A DNA stretch of 64,000 nucleotides from Heligmosomoides polygyrus polygyrus (Eukaryota > Nematoda > Chromadorea > Rhabditida > Heligmosomidae), in contig OX377206.1 in the NCBI GenBank assembly GCA_947396885.1, positions 52,125,631 through 52,189,630 on the forward strand. The letters run 5' to 3'. The notes under the pieces were generated by a model that worked only from the letters and a program-made list of their open reading frames with translations, was not told the DNA's origin and did not search any database. Made by a program: the position numbers and the translations under genes. Position 1 is the stretch's first letter, and every line of letters begins with the position of its first letter. Below, one piece after another: positions 1 to 9,283 of the stretch.

Positions 1-50
1 AATACATTTTACTGACGTTGTTCAACAGGCGTCCGTGAATTTCAAAAAGC

Positions 51-328
51 CGAGTTATTCGATTGCTCCATTTTCGAAGACGGCGAAAAGTCGAGTTATT
101 CGATTGTTCGATTTTCGAAGACGGCGAAAAGTCGAGTTATTCGATTGCTCGATTTTCGAAGGTGGCGAAAAATCGAGTTATTCGATTGCTCGATTTTCGA
201 AGACGGCGAAAAATCGAGTTATTCGATTGCTCGATTTTCGAAGACGGCGAAAAATCGAGTTATTCGATTGTTCGATTTTCGAAGACGGCGAAAAGTCGAG
301 TTATTCGATTGTTCGATTTTCGAAGACA
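51..328. repeat. 41-bp tandem array, about 6.8 copies
   Basis: Unit starts recur every 41 bases at 51, 92, 133, 174, 215, 256 and 297, each beginning CGAGTTATTCGATT and containing TTTTCGAAGA. Copies differ by only a few substitutions (for example ACGG/GTGG near 160). The unit contains no stop in any forward frame and 41 is not a multiple of three, so overlapping open frames run through it in all three + frames. There are no spacers, so this is not a CRISPR. Confidence 0.93.
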
Positions 329-790
329 CTTCGTCTGAATCTGGAAGGCCTTTCGCGACATTGGTGACGCCTCTTCTGGACCCAAGCACCTGATAAACGA
401 CCTCGGTGACATGTCTTCTCCAGCCGGACATGCTCTGCGCGACATTGATGACGCCTCTTCTAAATCCAAGCACCTAATAAACGGCGTCGGTGACTTGTCT
501 CCTCAAGCCGGACGTGCTTTGCGCGACATCGGTGACACGACGTCTGAATCCGGAACCCCTGGCGCGACATCGTTGCCACGTCATGTGAATGCGGAACCCT
601 GGAGCGACGTCGTTGACACCTCTTCTCAACTCGGACGTCCTTTCTGCGACATTGGTGACATGTCTTCTGAACCCAAAACGCCTGGTAAACGACGTCGGTG
701 ACACCCTTTCTGAACTCGGACGCCCTTTGCGTCTTTGCGTGACATCGGCGACACGTCTTCTGACCCCTATCAACACGCCGTAGGTGACAG
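329..790. repeat. Degenerate minisatellite of about 41-42 bp (GACAC-GTCTTCTGAATCC family)
   Basis: Diverged units of 40-42 bases follow the clean array directly. Three consecutive ones begin at GACATCGGTG, GACATCGTTG and GACGTCGTTG near 526-610. The recurring core is a GACACGTCTTCTGAATCC-like word followed by GGACGC. Related blocks occur near 11085-11310, 33130-33190, 36465-36612 and 42063-42450. No protein family is recognisable in any frame. Confidence 0.8.
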
Positions 791-1264
791 CTCGCCTGAA
801 CCCGGATGGCCACTACTCCACGTTTACGAAAGGCCAGATAAACAGACGGACGGACAGAAGAAAGGACAGACGGAAGGACGGACGGAAGAACAGACACAAC
901 CGCTTACTCTTTTATATATATTTTTCTGATAATTTGTTCGAAAATACTTTGTCGAAAGCCTCCACGATTTTGAAATTAATTGTTATACATCCACATCAAT
1001 TTTTTGCTTAAGAGCTTTTGTCCAGCTGTTAAGCGTAGACAACATCAGTGTTTCAGTGGGTTTACCTGCTAGAAACCCATGTTGATCAATAGGAATTAGA
1101 ATCGAGATAATATACTAGGACTGCCTTGAGTTTTTTTTTTGAAAACCCTAGCAAAAACTGATATGATGTTAATTGGACAATAGGTGGGAAGATTTTTTTG
1201 GGATATGTTTAACAAACGCACATCTCAAACGGGATGGTACCTGTCATATAACTGGCATTAAATA
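791..1264. other. No gene recognised
   Basis: Contains a purine-rich GGACGGACAG/GGACGGACGG stretch (about 845-895) and an A/T-rich remainder with a poly-T run near 1131. Nothing coding is visible. Confidence 0.6.
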
Positions 1265-1392
1265 TTAGGTTGTAAGGAAGGTATCCGCCACTTGTGCAAT
1301 TTTTTCAAATCTGTTTCTCTCGTTCCATACATAAAAAGCTAACGAGTATATGCATCATTATCATATTGTTATATATTGTTATCTAGAACATG

Positions 1393-4300
1393 CAATACCG
1401 CCCACGTCGCGCGGTCAAAAACACGGTTTGCGACGGAAAAATCCGTCGCAAACCGTCGCATGCTCGTAACTCCTTTAATTTTAAGTTACTTGAGGAGCTG
1501 TTGGGAACGTTCGATTTGCCTCCTCGAGATCTACAGGAACATTTATAAACCTTTACCATTTCCGCCGTGGGTGGCCTAAAAAATGACTGGAGCAGGCTCC
1601 TGCGATTAGAGCAACTTATTTCCCAGGACGTGTATGTGACGTGGTGTGTTTTCGAAGTATCTCAAGCATCTTGTCAGTGCTCTGTCATGCCTGAGATGCT
1701 CCGAGAGCGCGCCGTGCACAATGCATATAGGATCGAACCTATCAATCGAATGTGCGGAAGCAAGTCCACTGGGTTTCCATCTTCCTTAATGGAAAATGTA
1801 AAGCCTTCAAGACTATCTTGCACCGTTTGGAGAATTTTATATGAAATTCCCGGCCGCCCTACTTAGGATTTGCTCCAGGCAGTCCGACGAGCCTTAGGAG
1901 TGCGCCGTGCACAATGCATATAGGATCGAACCTATCAATCGAGTGAGCGGAAGCGGTTCAAATGTCGTGCTAAAGCTTACTCTATTTAGGTGCTTTAGTG
2001 CACACACTGACAGCAGCTTTGTATACAAATGAAGAAATTTCATGAAGCGAGAAGGGAGGGTGCGCCGTGCACAAGGCATATACGATAGAACCGTTCGAAA
2101 TTAGATTAGATTAGAAATTTCCGCTCGCCCTACTCAGGAATTGCTGTATCTGTCCCGGCGAGACTTTGGAGTACGCGGTGAACAATGCATGTAGAATAGA
2201 ATCTTTCAATCGAGGGGGCGACCGCTCGCAAATGCACGCGCGGACGAGTTTGCAGCGCAATAACTCTATCAAGTTCGAATCTTTCCGGCTGCAACTCGAG
2301 GACAAGGTGCTTGAAGTGCTCTAAAGCACGAGAGTGTAGCTCGTGAATGGACTAAATGACAGCGCTGCGAAAATACAGGTGAGGCTTGTGTGACACGATT
2401 TTTTCCAATTTGACTCGACCACTGTGGGAAGACGCGATGAGCTAACGTCCTACGAATGCGTAGGCTAAGAAACCAGTTGAGGTACTTTTCGACGAAGTGC
2501 TCACCACTTCCCAGCTGCCTAACCTGCCCTACTCCCAGCCGCCGTTTTACTGCGGCGGAATGCAGCGGTGAAGTTTCTTCCGTCCTTACTCGCCCACATT
2601 TCAGTTTTCAACACTCAACACCATTCTGTTCAGACCGAAAGGCTCTATCGAGTGGTGTCACTCTTGTCCAATTTCAGAAAAATCGATTTTTTGACAATTT
2701 CGCATCAAAGGCGAGGCAGCTCAAGGCCGTGGCAGAAGGATGGTGACGCCATCGTAAATCGATATTTTCGAGATTGACCAAATTTCCTCATCCACAATCA
2801 TCTAGGAGTTGTTTGGTGCGCTGATTACGAATCCGACGTTCGTTTTTGAAAATTCCGCCGACTTCGCGTTCTGCTAGACCGCCCATTTGTAGACCGTTAG
2901 CTCTCTGCATCTTCCCGCAGGAGTCGACCGAAATTGGAAAATATCGTATCACACAAGGCTAACCTGCATCTTCGCACTACTTTAACTTTGTCAAATCATA
3001 AGCTACATTGCTGTATCTCAGCTCACTGCTAGAACATTTTGCTGCCTACAAAACTCACAAGCTGCAACCGGAAAGGTTCACACATGTCACAGTTATCGCG
3101 TTCAGAACACGCCCGCGCGTGCAATTTAGGACAACAACGGTCGATATTCTCCTCGCTCTTACTCGCCCACATTACTGTTTTCCCTACTCCAAATAACACT
3201 GTTTAATTCAGCATGAAAAGCTCTATCGAGTGCTATCAAGCGTGGCCCAATTCGAAGATATCAATTTTAGTGACGTCAACGCCCGACTGCCCCGGCCTCG
3301 AGTGGCCTCGTCCTCGATGCGATCTGTCAGAAAATCGGTGTTTCCAATATCGGTCGAAATTAGAACCATTCGATAGCGCTTTTCATGCTGGACAGAACGG
3401 TACTCCGCTTTAAACTGGCAGCTAAGGCTAATGCAGTTTAGGAAGCTGAGGTGTTCTGAGTGAGCCGTCGTGAAGTATCTCAAGCGCTCCGTTTGCGTAC
3501 GCATTTCGAGACCGTTTGCTTGCCGGGTCTTCCCGCAGCGGTCCACCGAAATCGAAAAAAAGCGTCACACAACCCTCACCTGCATTTTCGCAACGCTGTA
3601 ATTTAATCCATTCATGAGCGACACCTTGCGCTTCAGAGCCCATTAATAACCTTGTGCTGCCTACAAGTCCCCAAGTTGTAGCCGGAAAGATTTGAACTTG
3701 AAAGAGTTGTTGTGCTCCGAACGCGCCCGCGCGTGCAATTTGCAAGCGGTCGCCCCCTCGATTGAAAGTTTCGATTCTGTATGCATTGTTCACGACGCAC
3801 TCCAAAGGTTAGCTTAACAGCCGTAGAGTTAATTCTCAGTAGGGCGGTTGCAAATTTATGATAGAACTCCCCAAACGCTCACTCTATCAGTTGTCGAACC
3901 CACTCGATTGATAGGTTCATCTCTATACGCCTTGCACACGGCGCATACTTAAGTCTCGTCGGGATAGATTGGGGCAATTCCCGAGTAGGACAGCTAGAAA
4001 TTTCTGATAAAATTCTCCAAACGTTTAAAATAGCCTTGAAGGTTTCACATTTTCCATTAAGCGAAGATAGAAACTCAGTAGACTTGCTTCTCCCCCCCCC
4101 CATTCGATTGATAGGTTCGATCCTATATGCATTGTGTACGCGCACTCTCGAAGCATTGCAGGCATTACAGAGCATTGACAGTGCTTGAGATACTCCGGAA
4201 ACACTGCACGTCACATTCACCTCATTGGGAAATAAGGTGCTCTAATCGCAGGAGCCTGCTCCAGTCATTTTTAAGGCCGCCCATGGCGAAAATGTGGTGG

Positions 4301-4447
4301 TCTGGTTAAGATTTATATATGCTTGTGTAGATCTCGAGAAGACAAATCGAACGGTTCCAACAGCTTCCTAAGGGAGATATGATGAGCATGCGACGGTTTG
4401 CGACAGATTTTTTCCGTCTTTTTGACCGCGCGACGCGGGCGGTATTG
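1393..4447. mobile_element. 3-kb palindromic element with long inverted arms, no transposase
   Basis: The left end CAATACCGCCCACGTCGCGC and right end (complement of CAATACCGCCCGCGTCGCGC) are inverted, and the similarity continues inward for over 1 kb on each side. Examples are the GTGCACAATGCATATAGGAT word and the GGGTGGCC...TGACTGGAGCAGGCTCC segment, present near 1570-1740 and inverted near 4100-4280. The interior (about 2400-3500) is also partly inverted. No open frame resembles a transposase. It lies inside the mariner of 1265-5584, interrupting the transposase C-terminus. Related copies are 27112-28498 and, with different tips, 58407-63888. Confidence 0.78.
1423..1456. repeat. Perfect subterminal hairpin
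   Basis: ACGGTTTGCGACGGA (1423-1437) and its exact complement (1442-1456) are separated by AAAA. It lies 30 bases inside the left tip of the palindromic element. Confidence 0.95.
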
Positions 4448-5425
4448 TATTGTCATTTGTCAGGTAATTTGTAAATCCCGATTCTATAGAATTTTTTGGG
4501 TCTTGACGAAAAGAACTCGGCGAGCACTTTTCAAGTTGCCTGCTCTCTCAAATTCTTTTTCCCTCAAATGGTTCGACAACGAAAGAAACAGGTGGCAGTT
4601 CATTGGAGAAAGATCCTCTGAATACGGTGGGTGGACCTGAACATGCCATCTGAAACACTGGCGTTCTTTTCGAGTCTCGTTCGTAATGTGTGCACGCGCA
4701 TTGTCCTGAAGGAAGCAGATCTTGTCTTGTTTCCCACGAAGAGCTGCTTAAACGCGATTCGACTGCCTGTAGGAAACATCGCTAGTGAAACTAGTGTTTG
4801 CAAGTAGCAGCTCCCAGTGAATGACTCCTTTGCAACTCTATCAGACAGAATCACCTTTTTTGGGGTGAAGTTCCGGTCTTGACGTGGGAATTCCTGCTTC
4901 GCCGCGACTGAGCCACGGGCGCTTTCGCATGTGGTTAACGTAGACTACCCGCTTTTCGTCGCCACTGACTAGGTTCTCGAGCCAAGAAACATTCCGCCGT
5001 AAAGGCCTCCGCACACTCCTGCGGCAACACCGCGGCCCTATCTTTAACCATGGGCCAGGGACGCAGAGCTCGCCGCCGGCGGCGTCCCTGCCCTATCCTT
5101 AACCATAACGGCGACCGGCAACGCTGCAAAAGTGTGCGGAGGCCTTAAAGTTATGAAGGTCATGAACGCATCTTGGTGGCTGCAAAGTTCCTGCGGTATC
5201 CATGCACCAAAACCCCATAGCTATATCTTCCCAAGGCCACGCAGATGTTGAGCTATGGTGGTGTGACTGCACTCGAGTTCTTCTGCCAGTTCACAAGTGT
5301 AACGCCGGAGATCCTTCTGAACGAGCTCCAGAAGGTGCTCCTCATTCACTACAACTGATCTTCCAAACCGTGGTTAGCCTTTCAGCAAAAGTCTCCGTTC
5401 CTAAACCTCCGACACCATACTTTCC
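4448..5425 (-). pseudogene. mariner transposase relic
   Basis: Reading leftwards on the - strand, the N-terminal helix-turn-helix part appears first (RRYTCELAEELECSHTTIAQ at about 5335-5260). The MITE follows, then the central part with the first catalytic motif (NLVSGDEKRVVYVNHMRKRP, about 4985-4925) and PELHPKKVILS, and finally the C-terminal tail (FFSSRPKKFYRIGIYKLPDK, about 4510-4450). The order and motifs are those of mariner transposases. The stretch with the second and third catalytic aspartates is missing or unreadable, and several stops and frame changes are present, so it cannot be functional. Confidence 0.82.
5003..5145. mobile_element. 143-bp MITE with AGGCCT ends and TAA target duplication
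   Basis: AGGCCTCCGCACACT at the left is matched by AGTGTGCGGAGGCCT at the right, with TAA on each side (5000-5002, 5146-5148). A three-base TWA duplication is typical of PIF/Harbinger-type elements. It interrupts the mariner transposase relic. Inside is CCCTATCCTTAACCAT, shared with the element at 44289-44746. Confidence 0.85.
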
Positions 5426-5778
5426 TTGCGTCATAGGAGACAGTAGTATGAGCCATCGTTCCACATATTTATATAAATAAATGAATAAATATGTTATCCA
5501 CCGCGACTCTTGCACTGCTTTGCTTTTTCAACTCGTAAAAGTAAAAAAAAAAGTGAGTGGGGTGAAAGTTTCCTTACAACTTAATATATGCTCAAGAGGG
5601 TAAGTAATTGCAATCGCAGTTTCCCTGATAACGGTATTTCATACGGAGAAGCAGCATAAGTAGGTGGTAGCTTACGGAATGCATTAGATTAGAGTGATGC
5701 AAAAGAAGTGCAGGTTTTTTTTTGTTTTCTTGGTTTCAACACTACTTTCTAACCAGGAACTTTTTCACAAGTTATTAT

Positions 5779-6509
5779 CACTGTTGGAAAGCTTATTGTA
5801 CGCGCTCTCTAAACATTATATGGAATTTAATTCAAGGCGCTTATTTAAAAATAATTTCGTTTCTATTTTCAGATGGCTAAATGCGATTTTTCTCAAATTT
5901 TCCGATCTTGGATGATGTCTGGGAGCTTGTTTTTTGTTCAACCACTAGGCAAACGTCGCCTGCTATCATGAGGTGTCATTTCTCATTGCAAGTCACAATC
6001 CGTTCGAGAAACGGGTCGTTGTCATTGCGCAAAAGATGGACCGACGATACCTCAAAAGGACGATCTTTCTGACTTTCGGTCAATTTAGTTTCTTGGTCCG
6101 CCCATTTTGCTTCAAATCACGAAAAACGTGTGGTCAAAGTTGAGGAACTCGTCAAAATCTCCCGTGGTTTTGCGCGGATCAGCTTCGAATGACGCCTTGA
6201 ATGGATCATTATCAAGCGTTGGTGGACGGTTGCCAGATGGCTCGTCTTCGAGGTGGGTGTTGCCGGCACGAAACTTTTGGAACCAACGGTGTATTGTACA
6301 TTCGATGATACTTCCCTGCCCCCACCCTTCATCAATGGTTTGAGCGGTTTGAGCCGAAGTCCGGCTCAGTTTCAACTCGAATAATTAAACTGACGAAAGT
6401 CGTGTTTAGACAACTGAAAATAAAAGCCGGATTATTTTTTAAATAAGCGACTTGAATTAAATTCTGTATGCGTATTTAGAAAGCCCATATAACAGGCTTT
6501 CCAACAGTG
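5779..6509 (-). mobile_element. Internally deleted mariner with about 92-bp inverted ends
   Basis: CACTGTTGGAAAGC begins at 5779 and is matched by its complement ending at 6509. Similarity continues inward for roughly 90 bases (for example GAATTTAATTCAAG and CGCTTATTTAAAAA on both sides). Between the arms the - strand encodes the front half of a mariner transposase: a helix-turn-helix region with IHRWFQKFRAGNTHLEDEPS (about 6300-6235), then LTESQKDRPFEVSS and NDPFLERIVTCNEK (about 6090-5985), where the first catalytic block ends in a stop. The catalytic C-terminal half is missing. Confidence 0.8.
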
Positions 6510-9147
6510 TATTATAGCTTATGAAAAAAGTCTAAGTTTATTTTAAAACATAGCGATGAAACCAATAAAACGAAAAACTTGCATTTCTTTTGCGCCCAAC
6601 TAAATAAATCCCCTTCTTGTGAAAACAAACCGAACTTTATATACTGGAGTTATTATTAAGAACAATAGAGGAGTCACTGTTGTAGCAGCGTTCTGTAAAA
6701 TCTTTTAAAAATATTTCGCTAGCATACAAGCCTTTGATAAGTCAGTTAATGTCAGTTATGACGTCCACCTCCTTACAATGTAAAAGTGCCTGTTAATCTC
6801 TATCCACCTCTTTACTTACACATACTCACCGTCACCTACTGTAATCGAGCGTTACACAAAAGCGGTTACCAAATTCGTGATCAGCACCCTAAGTAGCCTT
6901 TCTACCGCGCGATGTTTGGGCGATTTTTTTGCCTCCTTTTTGCTCGTGATGGGACAAGTGGCTATGCCTGCAATGTCCCCCTCCTCCTATGAGTAGGGAA
7001 AAGTAGTCGGAAAAAATGGGCAGCAAGACAACCAATACGACAAGTACATCAAAAGTGCCACATCTCATAGCAGGTAGTAGAATTAGTTAAGCTTACAAGG
7101 AGAGCTCCTTCATAGAAATCGGAAGACTGGTCAGCGCATTTCGGAGGTGAACCAATATATGTCGATCATGTTCGTGATTGCAATGAGAAACGCTAAAGGA
7201 ATAGAGAACATTGCAAAAGTGTCTTTTAGGGAAAGCGACTAACGAGCTTCCCCAGTGAGAAAAGCGCTGTATAGTTTGAGTTCGCTTTAGCCTTTCACAA
7301 CGAGAACCAGATTTTTTTATTCTTGAAAAAGGATGAAAACAGGGTTAGAGAGTAAAAACGGTGCCGTGAGTGAATCACCTAAATGTGCTCTGCGGCTTCC
7401 TTCAAGAAACCTAAACATTGTCCGTTTGCTAAGATCTAACTATAGGTATATCTCTAAACGTTTTGCGGGTTATTTTCTGAGCCTGACAAGGCCATCAGGC
7501 GCCATGTCTGTAGATGACACTTTTGTCTTACCAGCCCCCACCGAAGTGCTACGATCATTCGCCATTTTTGACCTGCCCAGATGTCCGCAGGAAATTCGAA
7601 TGCCGTTAGGTGCTCTTCAGACAGTGCACTATAACGAACGCTTGGCAGCCGAACATCCAGCCTCAAGATTCTCTGCACAAGCGCAGATAGAGTGGCGTGG
7701 CATAAAGAGTGGCGTTTCTCTTGCGCAATGCATACTGTTTTGAGAAATTCGACTTAACTAATCAGTTCCTGAATTCGTGAATGTTCTTTCGACATGTTTG
7801 TAGATAACGCTCCATTTTGTTCTTGCTTCCTAGGATAGTGTGTTGTTCTTGGTGCACTGCTATAACTGACGGAAGTAGCTTTGATTTTTTCAGTTACTTA
7901 GTGTAGAATATTTGATTTGTTCTTATCTTTTTCTAGCTCTTGATTGGCTTCTCCCCGCTATAGTGCGCTAATAAATGAATAGACATGATGAGGCGCTTTG
8001 TTTTCTTTTGATTTCCTACTCATACAACAAAATATCGATATCCATCGCATCAAGTTTTGCAGTTTTTGCGTGCAATCCATTACCCCAAATTGCAAGTGAC
8101 AAGTGCGGCAGTGCAGCTTGATCCTACCGCCAGACGGGTCTTGCCAACGACGCGACCCGCTCGGGTCTGTTGCACGCCCTCAAACATGGGTAATTAAGTC
8201 CTTATATAGAATCAAAACACATACATGTACATGGATGATATATACTGAAATGGTGAGATGGGATTTAGAGGATATGAAATACACGGGAAACAAATTGTGA
8301 GAGACAGAGGCATTTTCCGATCACTACTTATGGTGGCAAGCATCACAGTTTAGCCACCAGGTATCTCCGACGATGCAATTTTTCACCATTACAAAAACAC
8401 TTCGCAGCTGGCTATCGAGCAAGACTAGCAGGCGTACAGACAAGATGCAAAACTATCGATTGAAAGACAGGTAAATAACCAATATAAAGCTAACTACATG
8501 AGATCAATAGCGATGAAAGTATAAAATTTAAATTTTCTTACTGCCTACGTCAACTTGGTTTCGCCACTAAAGTAAAGCTTAACTCTCTTCAGTCTCATTT
8601 CAGTGGCCTTTGTGTAGTCGATTCTCCACACATTTTTCCGTAACACAGTGATTAACAATAAGGCATATGAAGAAGTCATACTCCAGCCACCACATCCGGC
8701 AGAGGAAATTTCGACTGTCTTTACTCTTTCTGCACCTCTTTCCTCCCACGAACAGCATTATTGTCCCTCTCTCATTTCTCTTTGTTTTTCTTCAATAATG
8801 CTCTCTTAGCGCATGTGCTTCATTCATGAACCTAGGGATATGATGACGTGATTATAACGGATGCTCCCTGATGCATTTGTATTTTTTTATCTTGATGGAT
8901 TTTTTATCGGATGTGCAAAACTATTATAGCTGATGTAGTTTGTGTTGCAAAGGGGTATTGTTCCTACTGTTAGCGTTGGAGTAGTTGGGCTAGTTTTTCA
9001 CAGCTTAAATCAGTTGTTTCAGTTTCGCTTCACTTGTATGTAGCTTGGCGTGCTATAAAATATGCTTTTAAATTTTAGAATTTTAGGAACAAAAGCTTGC
9101 CCTTCTATTTTAATGTTGTTAGTGAACTTCTCACGTTATGTGTTTAG
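6510..9147. other. No recognised gene (2.6 kb)
   Basis: Mostly A/T-rich. One open frame of 136 codons on the + strand (7333-7743) has no recognisable domain. The stretch immediately left of the first RhoGEF exon is probably intron. I looked for a PDZ domain or the front of the RGS-like domain here and did not find one. Confidence 0.5.
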
Positions 9148-9283
9148 ATTCTTGCCACGACATCCGAGCAGATCAATGAATCCGATGTGGAGATTTTGAA
9201 GCGGGTATTTGTTCCTGGCCGACAACGTGCTGTGGCGGACATCAACGAGCATATGGAAAATTTTCGTCAAAAACGACAACTAG
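9148..9283 (+). CDS. rhgf-1: rhgf-1 exon: RGS-like domain, late helices
   Basis: The acceptor is TGTGTTTAG before 9148 and the donor G|GTAAAAG after 9283. The exon has 136 bases, entering in phase 0 and leaving one base of a glycine codon. The peptide starts ILATTSEQINESDVEIL and ends VADINEHMENFRQKRQL. The basic 'FRxKRxLG' ending is characteristic of the C-terminal part of the RhoGEF RGS-like domain (LARG, PDZ-RhoGEF). The next intron is 15.6 kb and full of transposons. Confidence 0.75.

Larger units (their letters stand above)
1265..5584 (-). mobile_element. mariner element (irritans/bandit-like), split by two insertions
   Basis: Inverted ends TTAGGTTGTAAGGAA (from 1265) and its near-complement (to 5584) are flanked by TA on both sides, the usual mariner target duplication. 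Transposase fragments on the - strand lie at 5425-5149, 4998-4590 and 4525-4450, and a last piece lies left of the inserted palindrome (about 1387-1320). The insertions are the palindromic element 1393-4447 and the MITE 5003-5145. Removing both leaves about 1.1 kb, slightly short of a normal mariner (about 1.3 kb), so internal sequence has also been lost. Terminal repeats TTAGGTTG resemble the irritans group; the subfamily is inferred. Confidence 0.8.

Noticed and set aside
51..328. Possible CRISPR array
   Set aside because: Units are contiguous with no spacers, and the genome is animal.
35..393. Three overlapping open frames of 82-110 codons rich in Arg/Ser/Phe
   Set aside because: They are the three forward frames of the 41-bp stop-free tandem array, not a gene.
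7333..7743. 136-codon open frame as a gene or RhoGEF exon
   Set aside because: No recognisable domain, no fit to PDZ or RGS-like sequence, and no homologous copy seen.
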